Positions 24,901 through 37,700 of a DNA stretch of 64,000 bases are shown one piece after another. The translations under genes were made by a program, and so were the position numbers. Each line of letters opens with the position of its first letter. Position 1 is the stretch's first letter. The stretch comes from Cyanoderma ruficeps (taxonomy: Eukaryota > Chordata > Aves > Passeriformes > Timaliidae), in contig VZDJ01000041.1 in the NCBI GenBank assembly GCA_008694505.1, positions 6,037,956 through 6,101,955 of the forward strand. Direction: 5' to 3'. The notes under the pieces were generated by a model. It saw only the letters and a list, made by a program, of their open reading frames with translations, was not told the DNA's origin and did no database searches.

Positions 24901-27211
24901 AGCTGGTACTAAAACCAAGAATAAGTAGTGAGAAAAGAAAGGATTTACCTATAACTTTCTCATGGCTTCTCTTTCAGTATAACTGCTTATACTACACATC
25001 ACTGGAGTACACAGCACTGGAGATGAAAGAGCAATTAGAATCTACCAAAATATTCTTTGCATTGAAAATTTTTCTACGTAGATTTCTCAACAGCAGCTAA
25101 AATTTGCAGCTGTGGAAATAAAGCAAGCACTTAGAAGAGGATACAACTGAAGGAACATTTACTCACAAATAATAGATTTCTGCCAAGAAACATCAGAGTC
25201 AACAGTTATAGTGTACTTGATATTTTTTATCGTTTAAATTACCTAGGAAAATGTGGCTAAACTATTAATGTTGCACTATGAAATACAAGAGAGACTTCAC
25301 TCTATTTAAAAATTAAAGATTGTGTGGGTTTGGTTTTGTTTTTTTAACACAGGACTTGAGAGAATGGGGAAAAATTGAAGACTCTTTTTTTAAGGGCTGG
25401 GGACTGAGTTTCATGGTTTCAGAAAACTGTCTGATATTATGTAAGAAACTTGCTTATGACTTAGATCTGTGGCAAAAAAGTCAGACAGGAAAGCTATTGG
25501 AAAAGCCAGGAAAAAAGTCTCTATTTCTATGAAACTGTCAGAATTTTCCAGGCAGACTGACATTTCTGGATGGAGTTCAGTACTTTGACCCCATGGACAC
25601 AAAAAAGAATCCAAAATACTACATGAGTAAACCCTCATGCAGAGTAAAGAAGGAGCCTACACAAACAGCACATGGAGTTGCAGGCTGTGTGGCAAAGCCA
25701 AAGCAAATCAGCAGAACGGCTGTCACTTGGAAAAAGAGGTGAAAGAAACTGCTCTGTGTTAGATCACTATAAGAACAGGACAAACAACAGAATAGTGACT
25801 ACATGCTTTTCCAACAAGAATTTTTCAATTGGCACAGTGCTAGTATAGTGAAGGGAAATGAATGCACTATTGGCCTGAAATCAAATGGAACTTTGCTTAA
25901 TTGAAGCTAGAAGAACTCTTCAAAGCCATGGCTGTACATACAAAATTGCTAAACCCAACTTTGCTTAAACTGAAGGAAAAGAATAAAGAGATAAAAGATT
26001 TAAACTTGAAACTTAAAAGTTGTGACCATATCCACACTAGAGGATTATCAACACTAAATGTGCAGCCAGAGAAACTGAAACTCTTTGTAGTGACAGCAAG
26101 TGGAAAAACAACCCATGGCACTAGAAAATTTCATGTCAAAAAACAAAACAAAACAAACAAAAAAACCCCAAAACACCCAAACCAAACAAAACAAACCTGA
26201 AGAAAAGTCTAGGAAGATCTTTCAGAGACACAGAAAATCCCCAGAGAGATCAAAAAATATTAATTAAATAATCCAGTCTTCTGATGACTCATTACAGCTT
26301 CAGTTTCCTTTTCCCAGGCATAAAAAGAAGTTAAGTAAATACTCATTTTCTGTAAATCACAGAATGAAGAATCAGTAATCACCATCATACTGTGAAAAAA
26401 GCAAAGATATTTCTGTCCAGGTTCTGCCTCTTAACACGGTTTCTAGTATCATCAGTGGCAGGACTGTGGTGCAGCTTTAGGTTTCTAACAAATATTCAGA
26501 GCGGAGAACAAAAGGTTAATCTTTCTGAAATACAGCACTCCCTTAGAGAGTTTTCATTTTCTCATAGTCACCTTTGCATAGTACTTAAGAAACAATAAGA
26601 TTTTCAACTGAAACAAGTATAAAAGAGACCACATGCGCAGAATACATTTTTCTTGTACAATGAGTAAAGATTTTTTCATGTGAGGAAAAGAAACAGGACA
26701 AAATATTTTGAGGTCCTTAAAATTCTGGAGAGGGTCAGCAAACTAGTCTAAAGAAAAAAAGAAAATTTTTATAGAATATAACAATAAAAAAATCAGATCA
26801 ATTGTAATAAATTTAATAAATGACCAAAATTTCTTGTCGTAGTTGACAAGGACAGGGTTGAAAGAAAAAGGAAAATGCAGAACCACCTGTTTCCTCATCA
26901 TCTGTGCAAGTCAATGTTGCATGAGAGGTACCAGTGAGAGTCAGAGGCCAGGCAAACCAGGTCTGCATCAGGCCCTTAGCTTTGTGAGATTATTCAACAA
27001 GGTCCTGTGTACATGGTCAAACTGCTTTCCATGGGCTTTTTTGTTTGTACTGGCAGGCTGCTCCTTCAGTGCCTTGACATCTCCTTCCTTCACAATTCAT
27101 TCATCTCTTCTCTATTGCTTCCATGTCATCCCTTTGTCCTTGCTTTTCTTTGCTATGTCCTCTTGATCCTAGGTTCAGATGGTTAGAGAAGAATGTTAAG
27201 TTCTAGGTTTT

Positions 27212-27257
<46 letters not shown>

Positions 27258-30200
27258 NTTTTTTTTTTTTTTTTAGTTTGTTTTGTTCTTGGGTAGATTT
27301 GTTTTTTAGTTTTTCCATAAATGTATGGACATCCTTAATAATTTGAAAGAGAACCTTGACTCGATGTGCAAGTTATAAGTATGACTTAACTGAAAATGTA
27401 AGGTAAACACAAGGGATGAATTTTATTATTATTTTTATTGAGATGTCTGGCTCCTGAGGTTAAATTTCTTAAGACATAACTGTTCCTAGCAGAACTATAA
27501 TAAAAAACAGGTAATAATGTAATACATAACCCAGGAAATTAAAGAAATTCCATTGGGTCAGGGATTGACTTTTCAGTTTAAACCCTGAAGGATGCATGCA
27601 TCAGTAAAGAATTGATGTTAGATAAGTGCACCATCCCAGCTGGCAAAACAGGTGTATCACTATGTAATATGGCTGATGAAAGTTTGCTGGTAATTTTCCA
27701 TTTTAATTTTGGTTTTGTCAAGGCTTTTGCTTCAAACTATGCTAAATTGAGATGTATGAGTATTGAAACCCCTCAGAACAGTCTCCTGAGATTCTCATAT
27801 AATGAAATTACACTCGAAAACTTAATTCCCTGCTTCCCACCCCCAGACAGGGTGAAAAATTGGAAGTTTTAGTAACCCCAAGAAGAACAACCCTATGCTA
27901 ATTCCACCCTGACTGCCACACACTGCCTCTGCAGTTTGCCAGGGTGTATTTTGACAGAAGCTTGCCAACAAGGGTTCCAAAATTTTCCTGAATTGTGAAT
28001 CCTCCTTTTTTTTGTTGGGAATAAATATTTGAGGTAGAAACCAGGTCAGAGGGAGCTAAATGGCCAGACTCCCACTGACTTCAACGTAGCCAGTGTCTAT
28101 TCCTGTCATACAATGGTTTTTATTTTTTCTCTTGACAACAGAAAAATACCAGACATGTTTCACTAAAAAAGAAAGTCATCTTTGGAGCAAAGCTTAATTT
28201 ATTTTCCTCTCTGAACACTGCTTAAACTGCTGGTCATGATAAGGTGGTGCAATATTCTAACTGAGTCAATGATTACTGTGCATTTTACATGCTAAATTAT
28301 AACAAAAGAAAAAAGCTTTATCTCAGGAAAATGAGGATGGAAGTTGTATTTTCTCTTCTCCATGGGAAATTGCTATAAAACTTATAAGCCTAAAAAACTG
28401 ATGTATTAATACTTGATGTATTTTCGTCTCTTTATTTTTTCTTTCTTTCATGCCTTTTTTTTTTTTTTTNCATATATTTTTGCACCCATACCAGATCATG
28501 TTGAAAGCTATACGTTTGTATGCTCAGTCTTTTGTATTGTGAATTCATGATGTGCTTCAGTTTTTTTGGGGGGGAGGAAGTTAGGGTTTAGGGAGTATAT
28601 TTAGTCTAAAGGAAATATCCTTTTACCTCCACTAAAAGTGAAAGTGTAGAAGAAGCTAGATTTTCAAATAAAAGCCTCAGTTCCTGTGACTTTTGTTCTA
28701 GGCTGTCATTTCTGCCAAATCATTTCATACCAGCAGCATTACAAGTGATGTTTGTGACTGAGGGCTCCAGCACTCTGAGCACTATAAGGATGACCTTTAT
28801 TTTTCTCTCCAAGTACTTCTTGCCCTGTACAAAAATGTCAAATATCCTTTAACACGCTGAATGTAATGTCCCATCATGCCATCTGGGTTTTATTCAGGAT
28901 AGCTGATCCATGTGACCTGTTTTTGCCTAAGATCCATTCCTCTGTAACACTGCCTGCAGATGTTTTCCCTAGGTTTTTGTCCCCTGGTTCCTGTTTTCAT
29001 TGACCTCTGAATCCTCTGAGTTTTTAATTTTATTTTATTTTGGTTTGATTTAGCTTTTGTTACATGCAAACCATATGGGACACATTCTGAGGAAAGTAAA
29101 CAGCATTGCTGCAAGGCTAATAACTTAGTTCTTAAAATATGGGATATAATGGAGGTATTGTGAAGTGGGAAAGGAATCCAGGGCTTGCCAGGTGCTATAC
29201 TGGTGTGTTATCCTCATCATTTGTCATTGCCCTGGGAGACAGTAAACGTCTCTTACAAACTGTAGTGTGTGGGTTTAGTTTTCCTTCTTTACAGCTGCAC
29301 AACAATGGAAAAATAATGCAGGCGTAAAATACTAGGCGGAGGGACTTGCAGAGAGGGGTCTAAGTGGGAAATAATATTCTGGTACAGAAAAAGTTGTAAG
29401 GAACTTTCCCACCTTATACCAACAAACACATGTTCCCACTGTGAAATCAGTGTTTTTATACACAGCTTTGATAGAACACCACCATTTCTAAGTGAGAGGC
29501 TCCTTGAGTGTTTGAATAAAACAATGGTTCTGAGTGTTTCCCCAAGATAACATAAACGTGTTCAGGAGAAAGCATTGGAAAAGCATAACAGATTAATCCT
29601 AGGTACCTAGATAACTTCTGGGTTTGGAGAGGGTTTCAGTTCTCATCTGAAGAGATATAACAATCAACTACTCAGAGAATATTTACATTGCCTAGCCGAA
29701 TCTATTAGCTGAACCTGTTTCCATCAAGAAATATTTCACACCAAATCATCAACTGTGATTAATGTCTCCCCAAATTTTTTTATTTAAAAGGTAACAAAGT
29801 TAAAAGAAACCCAAAAGAAGGTGGAATTTTAGCTGAAACAAATAGTTAAGCATTACAAAGCAAGATGCAAGATAAAAATTTCAAATGCTCATAACATGGG
29901 CCCAAACTCATTGAGTGTTGACTTAGAGATCTATGGAAAAGAAATATATGATGAAAATAATAAAAATAAAGAAAAATGTAATTTGCATTAGCACATTCAA
30001 TTATTGAAATAAAAACAATGTAACAGACTAATTGGCATAATTCCAACTACACCACTTTTAAATAACTGGATTGTTTGCCATGTACTAATAGTGTACCGGA
30101 AGCTGAATCTCACTCTGGGCAGAACCAACATTTGTATCACAATTCTGGCAATCATGAACCAGAAAACCACTCCCAGTGTGTATCCATATGTTCTCACATC

Positions 30201-31747
30201 AGAGTTTATAGTACAGGCCCAAATAGAGGGTTGGGGCCATGGCTTCCACTGACCAACAGATTTATTTTGGGGTAGACTCATTGTTAGGGAAATGCTCTGC
30301 TGAACTGTGGGAGACCTCTTCTACCTCCTCTTGCATATGAGTTATTTCTAGCTAGCATACAAAAATAAAAACAGATATGTTCAGCTTTACGTGCACTGAA
30401 TGAAATGATGTATGGTACACTCTTCTGGCTTTGCTGAGGGTGATCTGCAAGAGGAGTCCATTAGGGGAAAAACCATTTTAATCTGCCCACTTCTCTTCCA
30501 AGTTTTCTTGATGGAGAGGTGCTGTCACAGAGGCTGATAGTCTTGTCATGGTTCTAATACTTAACTGATTATGGAATAAGTTGGACACTCCATTTTCCTC
30601 CAAGAAACAGGCTAAAGTGTAGTTCTGAAAATATTGAAAGTGTATGAAAATGCTCTGAATGTTCACTACAGTATTTACAACAACTTTTGTCTTCTTTTTC
30701 TGAAACTGGCATAATGGAAGTCGTGAAAAAAATGCCCTAGTAATAAATATAATATTTATATGGCCCATTCTACCTAATCCACTGCACAAACACGCAGCAC
30801 TGTAAATCTGATAAGTAGATAGCAAAAAGATGGAATGATAAGAGTCATTCAAGTATCTATTATATCTGAAATGCTCTCCATTACTCTGTTATATCCTGAA
30901 CAGTAAAGCAACCTTCTCTCTTTTTGTGTCATGGTTAATTAATTTGTGAGATTTAGAAGTAATGTAAAATTTCAGAGGCATGCAAAGAACACCTATTACA
31001 GATAACAGTGCTTTCATGGACGCCTTCCTCCCTGGGCTGATTAGAGAGATAATCCTCTTAGAGTTACCCTGAGTTTAGACATCACAGTTGTGAGAACTGA
31101 ATTAGGCACTGACGGGAAAGGCAAAGTAAGTAGGTCCATGATTCCCAACTGCAGGACTTGGAGCATGATGCTCAAGATTGTTCCCCTTCCATACAAAGTT
31201 TTGCTTCCCAAAAAGACAGCTTATAGCTCTAAAAGAAAAGAAAAAAAGAAAGAAAAAAAAAGGTGGTGTTATTCATCAGAAATCTAGTAGGTAGTAAGTG
31301 CAGTTTTATAAGACTAAGAGGAACAAGGTGAAGTCATGCATAATTTTACTAAGGTGGGCTGTGCCTTCATTCTATTGAGTAATAGAATTTCCTGTTCAAG
31401 AGAAACTGGTTAGAAGGGTTGCATGATGATGAGTAAGGTATAACAGTAACCTTAGGATAAACAAAATCAGGGAAAAAAATTTTTTTTTTTGGTTGACTGT
31501 CTTGTTCTTCACAGCTTTCAAATGGAATGATTGTACTTATTCTTGAACATAAATTATGGATGCTAACAGAATAGCAGTCTCAGCAATGAAGTCACGCTTG
31601 TATTTCTATAGGACTTATAGTTCTATAGGACTTATCTTGGACTTATCTTTCAATGTTTCAGAAGTTTTTAATTTTTTTTTTAGTACTGCATTACTTTTGC
31701 TTCAGCTCACAAAATTTGCCATCAGAAGAGCTCAAAAAGGCACTAGA

Positions 31748-31793
<46 letters not shown>

Positions 31794-34700
31794 TTTAAAA
31801 GGTTTCAGCACAAAATAATTTCCCTTGTCATCATCTGAGATCTCCTTGATTATTACCCTACAGGCATTGATCCTTGTCAACAACAAAATCAGCAAAATAA
31901 GCCCATTAGCTTTTGCTCCTCTGAAGAAACTGGAAAGACTTTACCTGTCCAAGAACAGCCTGAAGGAACTCCCAGAAAACATGCCAAAGTCTCTCCAGGA
32001 GATACGGGCTCATGAGAATGAGATCTCCAAGCTGAGGAAAGCTGTCTTTAATGGACTGAATCAAGTGATTGTCTTAGGTATGAGCATGAGAATTTATAAC
32101 AAACACAACTGAGTGTTTTTTGAAGATGCTGTTTTTACTTTGATCAGTGATTACATGTAGAAAGCCAACAAATGCCCCAATAAATTGTACCTCCAAATTA
32201 ACTTTGACCTGAAGAATATAGGTACCTACCCTGCAGCACAGCTCATAACCATGTTTTGTTGGCAGAACTAGGCACCAATCCAATCAAGAGTTCAGGCATT
32301 GAAAATGGAGCTTTCCAGGGGATGAAGAGGCTCTCCTACATCCGTATTGCAGACACCAACATTACAAGCATCCCAAAGGGTAAGAAAATCAACTAGCATT
32401 TCAGAGATTTGCACAGGTACTACGTGATAACTTCTACTCAGTTGGGAAAAAATAATACGGAAGCTTTTTGAGTTTGTCTTTAAAGTATCTACTTTTAGAC
32501 CAGATGACTTATATTAGTCTGGAAAATTTTGGCTTTTGGTTACAAGAAGCTCCATGAGAGGTGCACTGTAAAATGTCATTTTATGTTATTTTGCTTTTCT
32601 TGTCTAATAGCTCAAAATATAAAATAGAAGAACATTTCCAGCCTCCAAGCCTGGTTATTGAGCCTTATTAACATTATAAAGTTGTAAACTCATGTAGAAT
32701 TAACTGAAGTTGTACAAGCACAAAATCAGCCCTCCACAAGTCTGTGGGTTTGAAGCCAAAACTACTCTCCCTATAACAAAACAGAAACCTTTGCTATTTT
32801 TCGAAGTACTTGATTGCAAATTCCTTCAAAATAAGAACAATTTCATTGTAATTTATTAAAAACAAACAAACAAGAATGTTTCCAATACAGAGGAAATTAT
32901 ATTCAATTTATTCATACTTCAGTCAAGAGATTATTTTGAAATGGCTGAAAACTTTTTGAAAGATAATACTGGTTGTTATTTTTTCTTCTTCCCATATTTC
33001 CTGTTTTGGATGTTCTTTTGAGGGACCTCAGATAGGTAAAATATGTTTCCTCTTTTTTTTTTTTCCTGATAAACAGAATTTGTAGACCACTATGCACCCT
33101 AACTAAACTAACATTAAAATTATTTTGCCTCATACTTGCAATTCCATTTTCTACTGCTGTTTCTTGTTAAATATCTAGGCGCCACACATTTGCACATTTA
33201 TGTATGTGGATATTCTGGTTAAAATGAGAGTTCTTTATATGTCCCATTTACATAATCATGAAGGCTAGAAGTAATAAATGAGAAGAATTAAATTTAGGTA
33301 TTTTTCAAGAGTTAACTGTTTTATAATGACTAGGAGCTTGGTCTTATTTCATGCTAAATAAATTGTTACTAGCTGTTTTCAGTTTCCCTGATCATGCAAG
33401 TTCTTAATTTCATTTAGTGAATTGTTCATGGGCATGTTTAGAAAAAATCTTTTGTCAACCGTGAAAGACCCTTGGTATAGTAGAAGCATTTTTTAAAAAT
33501 ATAAGAATCCAGTTTAATCAAAAGTAATTTGTTGCTGTTCTCTCTTTCAGGCCTTCCTCCATCTCTCACTGAACTTCACCTTGATGGTAACAAAATCAGC
33601 AAAATTGATGCTGAAAGTCTGTCTGGACTCACCAACTTGGCAAAGTAAGAATTAATTTCTTCTTTTCACATAAAATATTAGTTGAAATTGCAATCACCAC
33701 ACAGACAATTATATAACATCAGTCTGGACTTCATGAGTATTAGAATCATTGAAATAATCATAACTTAACAGGAAAGACTTCTAAAGATTTGTGTACTGAT
33801 TGAAGAGAACAAACGCTTCTTACATTTTCCTGACAAAACATTTAATCTGTTTTCAATTATGAGTGCTATATGCTCAGGACAACTGTTTATTTGATTTACA
33901 AAAAACAAACAAACAAAACTCCAAACCAAACAAAAAGAAAACAATAAAACCCAAACACTCAAACAAGAACAATTAGATTTTTAAAATTATATCATGTTTC
34001 TTTCATTTCATTTTTGGTTCATGCAGTTTTCTTGGAGCACAGCACTGCTCATGCAGTTTGCCTGGAAACTGATGGAAAAAGTACACGGGAACCAAAACTT
34101 CTTTCAACAGTGGTTCCTTTGTTTCTCAAGAAAGGCAAGTCTGCAGTGAGTCCAGGAACATGATTAAGAAACAAAAATCATAAAATTTAATTGAAAAGTT
34201 GTAACTGTCACAGTGACATTACTCTGCTAATCTGTGACTATGTTACTGAATAAGTTTCTCTAACTGAAGGAAAATAGAAGGACATTTCCGAAAGAATCCT
34301 TATATAGAATGATTTGTGAATTCATTCATATCAGAAAACATGTAGCAGCGTAAAATAGGTCTTTACTACAAGTATTTTTTTAATTTAATACTTTAAAAAT
34401 TTACTATGAAAATAGTTTTAAAAAGACTGAATATTAGACTTCTACCCAGATTACTGGATATAATTAATAGATTTTCCTCTTAATCATTCTGCTTGTCATA
34501 ATGAGGGTAGAAACCAGAAATCTGAGAAAGTTTACTGAGTAACAGGAGTTAAGTTTACTATTATTTACAGTAGCTTGGACAGCAGTTCAGTGCAATCAAG
34601 TATATAGTAACCTAACACATATTTTGAATCTGAAAATTACAAGATATAAAGCTTAGATTAGCTTGTAAATTAAGACATTCCATCCTATGTTTTATATTCA

Positions 34701-37700
34701 TATTTTGTCACAGACTCAAAAAAATAATTCTGTCTTAGATTGTAATGGAAAAATAAAAATACTGTAATTATGGATTAGAGGACTATGAAGCAGTTGTTTT
34801 ATGTTACAGAGGCTTAGTATAGAATATCATATTCTTCAGAAAAATTGGGAAGAAAACTTCCAAAACCAAAACAAGATGATAACTATTCAGGTAGAGACTA
34901 ATTTACATTACTGGAGAGGGGGGTTGTGGGGCATGTGAGCTGTACTGCAGATGACACAGTTCTGTTTTTCTCATTCACTCTTGGAAAACACCGCAGGCAG
35001 CATCACACGGACAACATTGTTGGAAGTCTGACTCAAGACATAAAGTTTTAAACAGCAAGTGCCAATGGACTCCTAAAAGTATCTAAACTTGGCCTGCTTC
35101 TATTGTGGCTATACTGTATGGTGCAACAAGATATTCTGTTGAGCATGATGTGCAAATGTGGAGCTGCTCAGAGCAAGCTCCAGGTTTTAAACCATTCTCT
35201 GCCCTGTGCTTAAGCAGGTAACCTAAGCATAGTCAGAGATGCTCTTTTGCAAAAGTGAGAGGTAAGGAAGAACACGGATTGGTGAACAAGGAGCACATTG
35301 CACAAAACAAAACAGACAGATGAGGAAAGGAGGGAGCTATGGAAGAGCTCCAGCCCAGCATAAAAAACCCCATCTTTCATTTACATGTCTAAGTTTTCAG
35401 TGATATTAGGACAGGTTCAGACAAGCTTCTTCATGCCAACTCAACCCTGACAGTCCGATAGCTGTCCTAAAGCACAGATAAACTTTGAGAAATGGGTAAT
35501 TTTTCTGACTGTGTTAAGGAATTTTAAACTGTAAAAAGTTTTATGCAAGAGCTTGGTGTATGTCTATTGCTCATTCTCTTGCATTCTAGTAGATGTACAA
35601 TATCTGTCCTTTTGGTTTGTTTGTTTTCCTTGTAAAATTACTCTTAAGTCTTTCAAAAGACTTCACAGAATACTTCAGTGAAAAACCAATATTCTTATGA
35701 AAGTAAACCCTACAAAGACTTTGCTGATTACACACAGGAATGAGCTGCAAAAGGACATTCACATCACACATCTGATATTATTAATGTCTACATTCTAATA
35801 AAGCTTACTGAAATGGTCTAGCTCCATACAGTGGAATTTGAGCCAAACAAAGGGAGTTTTAGATTAGATATTAGGAAAAGTTTCTTCACTGAAAGGGTAG
35901 TCAGGGCACTAAAACAGGCTGCCTGGGGAAGTGGTGGAATCACCATCCCTAGAAGTGTTCAAAAGGCATGTGGATGTAACGCCTGGGGACATTGTTTAGG
36001 GGTGAACATGGTGGGGCAGCATTAATGTTTGGACTGGGTGATTTTTTCCTACCTTAATGACTCTATGATTCTAAGCCCATAGTGATAATAATGGTGTTGA
36101 GCATCATGAAGTTTCTTTCAAAAACATAATGGAAATGATTCAGCAGGGATGTTGGAGAGAAAAGGTGAAAAACTGTCTGAGAATTTCTTCAGTGCTGAGA
36201 TATGTTTTTGGTGATGCTCTTCAATGATCTAGAGCACTGGGATGAGGTCTATTAAAAGACTGGGAAAATGTTACTTATTCACTAATACAAAAGGAAGTAA
36301 TATATCAATGTATGAAGCAAGAGTGATTTTTCAAATTCTTGCCATTTTTTCCTGTGGGAAGGGAGATGAAGACCATATTGTTTCCAAACACTCTTAATCG
36401 CCCTCTGTTTTACACAATAATATGGACTTACTTAATCTGTAACCATAGCCCCAGGTAACTCAGAGTTTTTTGTAAGACATATAGAGGAGACGTAATTACA
36501 TATAATTTCACTCCTCCTGGGATTTAGGCCCACTTCACTACTGACTCCTATAATTTCATTCTTCCCCTAGAAGACTGCGCAAAGGAACTATTTGTCTTCA
36601 ATAGACTAATATGAGAGTCAGAACTGCTTTTTTTCATACTGGTCTCCTAGGTTTGACACATATGCTTGTAGACCTGCATATGTAGTGAGCACATATTTAG
36701 ATATGTGTCAAACAAAAATTTATAGCACTGACAAAATGTGGAGGGTTTTTTTCCGAATACTTTCAAAGACATTCACTATAGGTACCCATCACTGAAGTTC
36801 TTTTAAAGCATCCTGTATAACTTCACACGGAATTTCTCTGTAGGACCCAATTCCCCAAGTTTTCCTAAATCTTGGTATACTCTATTCAAAAGAAAGTCCA
36901 TTGTAATAATTTTTCATGAAAATTCTTCATTATCAAATTCTGGGTAGGAGATGGGATACTGTGAATTGATATCTGAGTGAAGTAAATTCATGTTGATGTA
37001 AGTGGGAGCTCTCATTAAATTCTCCTTTGTCATTTAATTGTTTGAAAACATTGTCATATTTAAATTAGTATGATAAGACTATTTGTATAATATATCTTAT
37101 CCTTACTTTCCTAGTAATTAATACTAGGAAACCTCTCAGCCATAAAGATCAAACAAGAATTTTCAGTTCTGTGGTTTTATTCCAGTTTCAGACCCTAACT
37201 TCTGAAATTGCTACAAGCCACAAAGAATTACAGACTATTAGATAACTGTGAAGAAGGCTTTCTTTAAAATACACCTGCATAGCAAATTATTTTAACATAA
37301 GGTTTCTTATTACCTATATTAAATTCTCTTATTGATTAAGCTACTTATAAATCTCAGAGCATTTTCCCCCTCAATATTAAAAAAATGCTTAAATGAAAAC
37401 AGAGCAAAATAGATGAATTAAGTTTAGAGTTTATAGAAATCATTTTCTAAAATTACAATACTGATAATGACAGCTCCTGAAGCATTATCACTGATTTCTT
37501 TAGTGCATCACAGAATATTTTAAATTATGGGAGGCTCTTGAAAAATTTCTGTACTTTAGTAATTGCAAACCAAAATGCTATCAACACAGAAATACATAAA
37601 TAGAAACAGATTGTCCAAATTGAACTTAAATTATACTATAAACCTAGTATGTGGATGTGTAAAGCAGAAAGGATGATTTTGTGATGAAAACTCTGGGTTG

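Larger units (their letters stand above)
22247..31863 (+). other. DCN intron 3
   Basis: A 9.6-kb phase 0 intron (GTAAGT to CTACAG). It contains a pyrimidine-rich stretch (about 22340-22960), an (ATTCC)12 array, a tiny CR1 tail (24251-24296), an A/C-rich tract, long poly-T runs with embedded Ns, and an (AAT)15 microsatellite near its end. No coding sequence is recognised. Confidence 0.8.

Noticed and set aside
27214..27274. Long poly-T as the tail of an inverted processed pseudogene
   Set aside because: I could not recognise any coding sequence on the minus strand beyond the tract, nor target-site duplications.
30478..30852. 124-codon minus-strand ORF in DCN intron 3
   Set aside because: Random-looking translation without domain or promoter; frames of this length occur by chance in 64 kb.
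31653..31838. ORF with a run of asparagines
   Set aside because: It is the (AAT)15 microsatellite read in frame.
32379..32380. Alternative donor one base earlier at exon 5
   Set aside because: Cutting one base earlier would start the intron with GG and break the frame with exon 6; the GTAAGA register gives the conserved 114-base exon.
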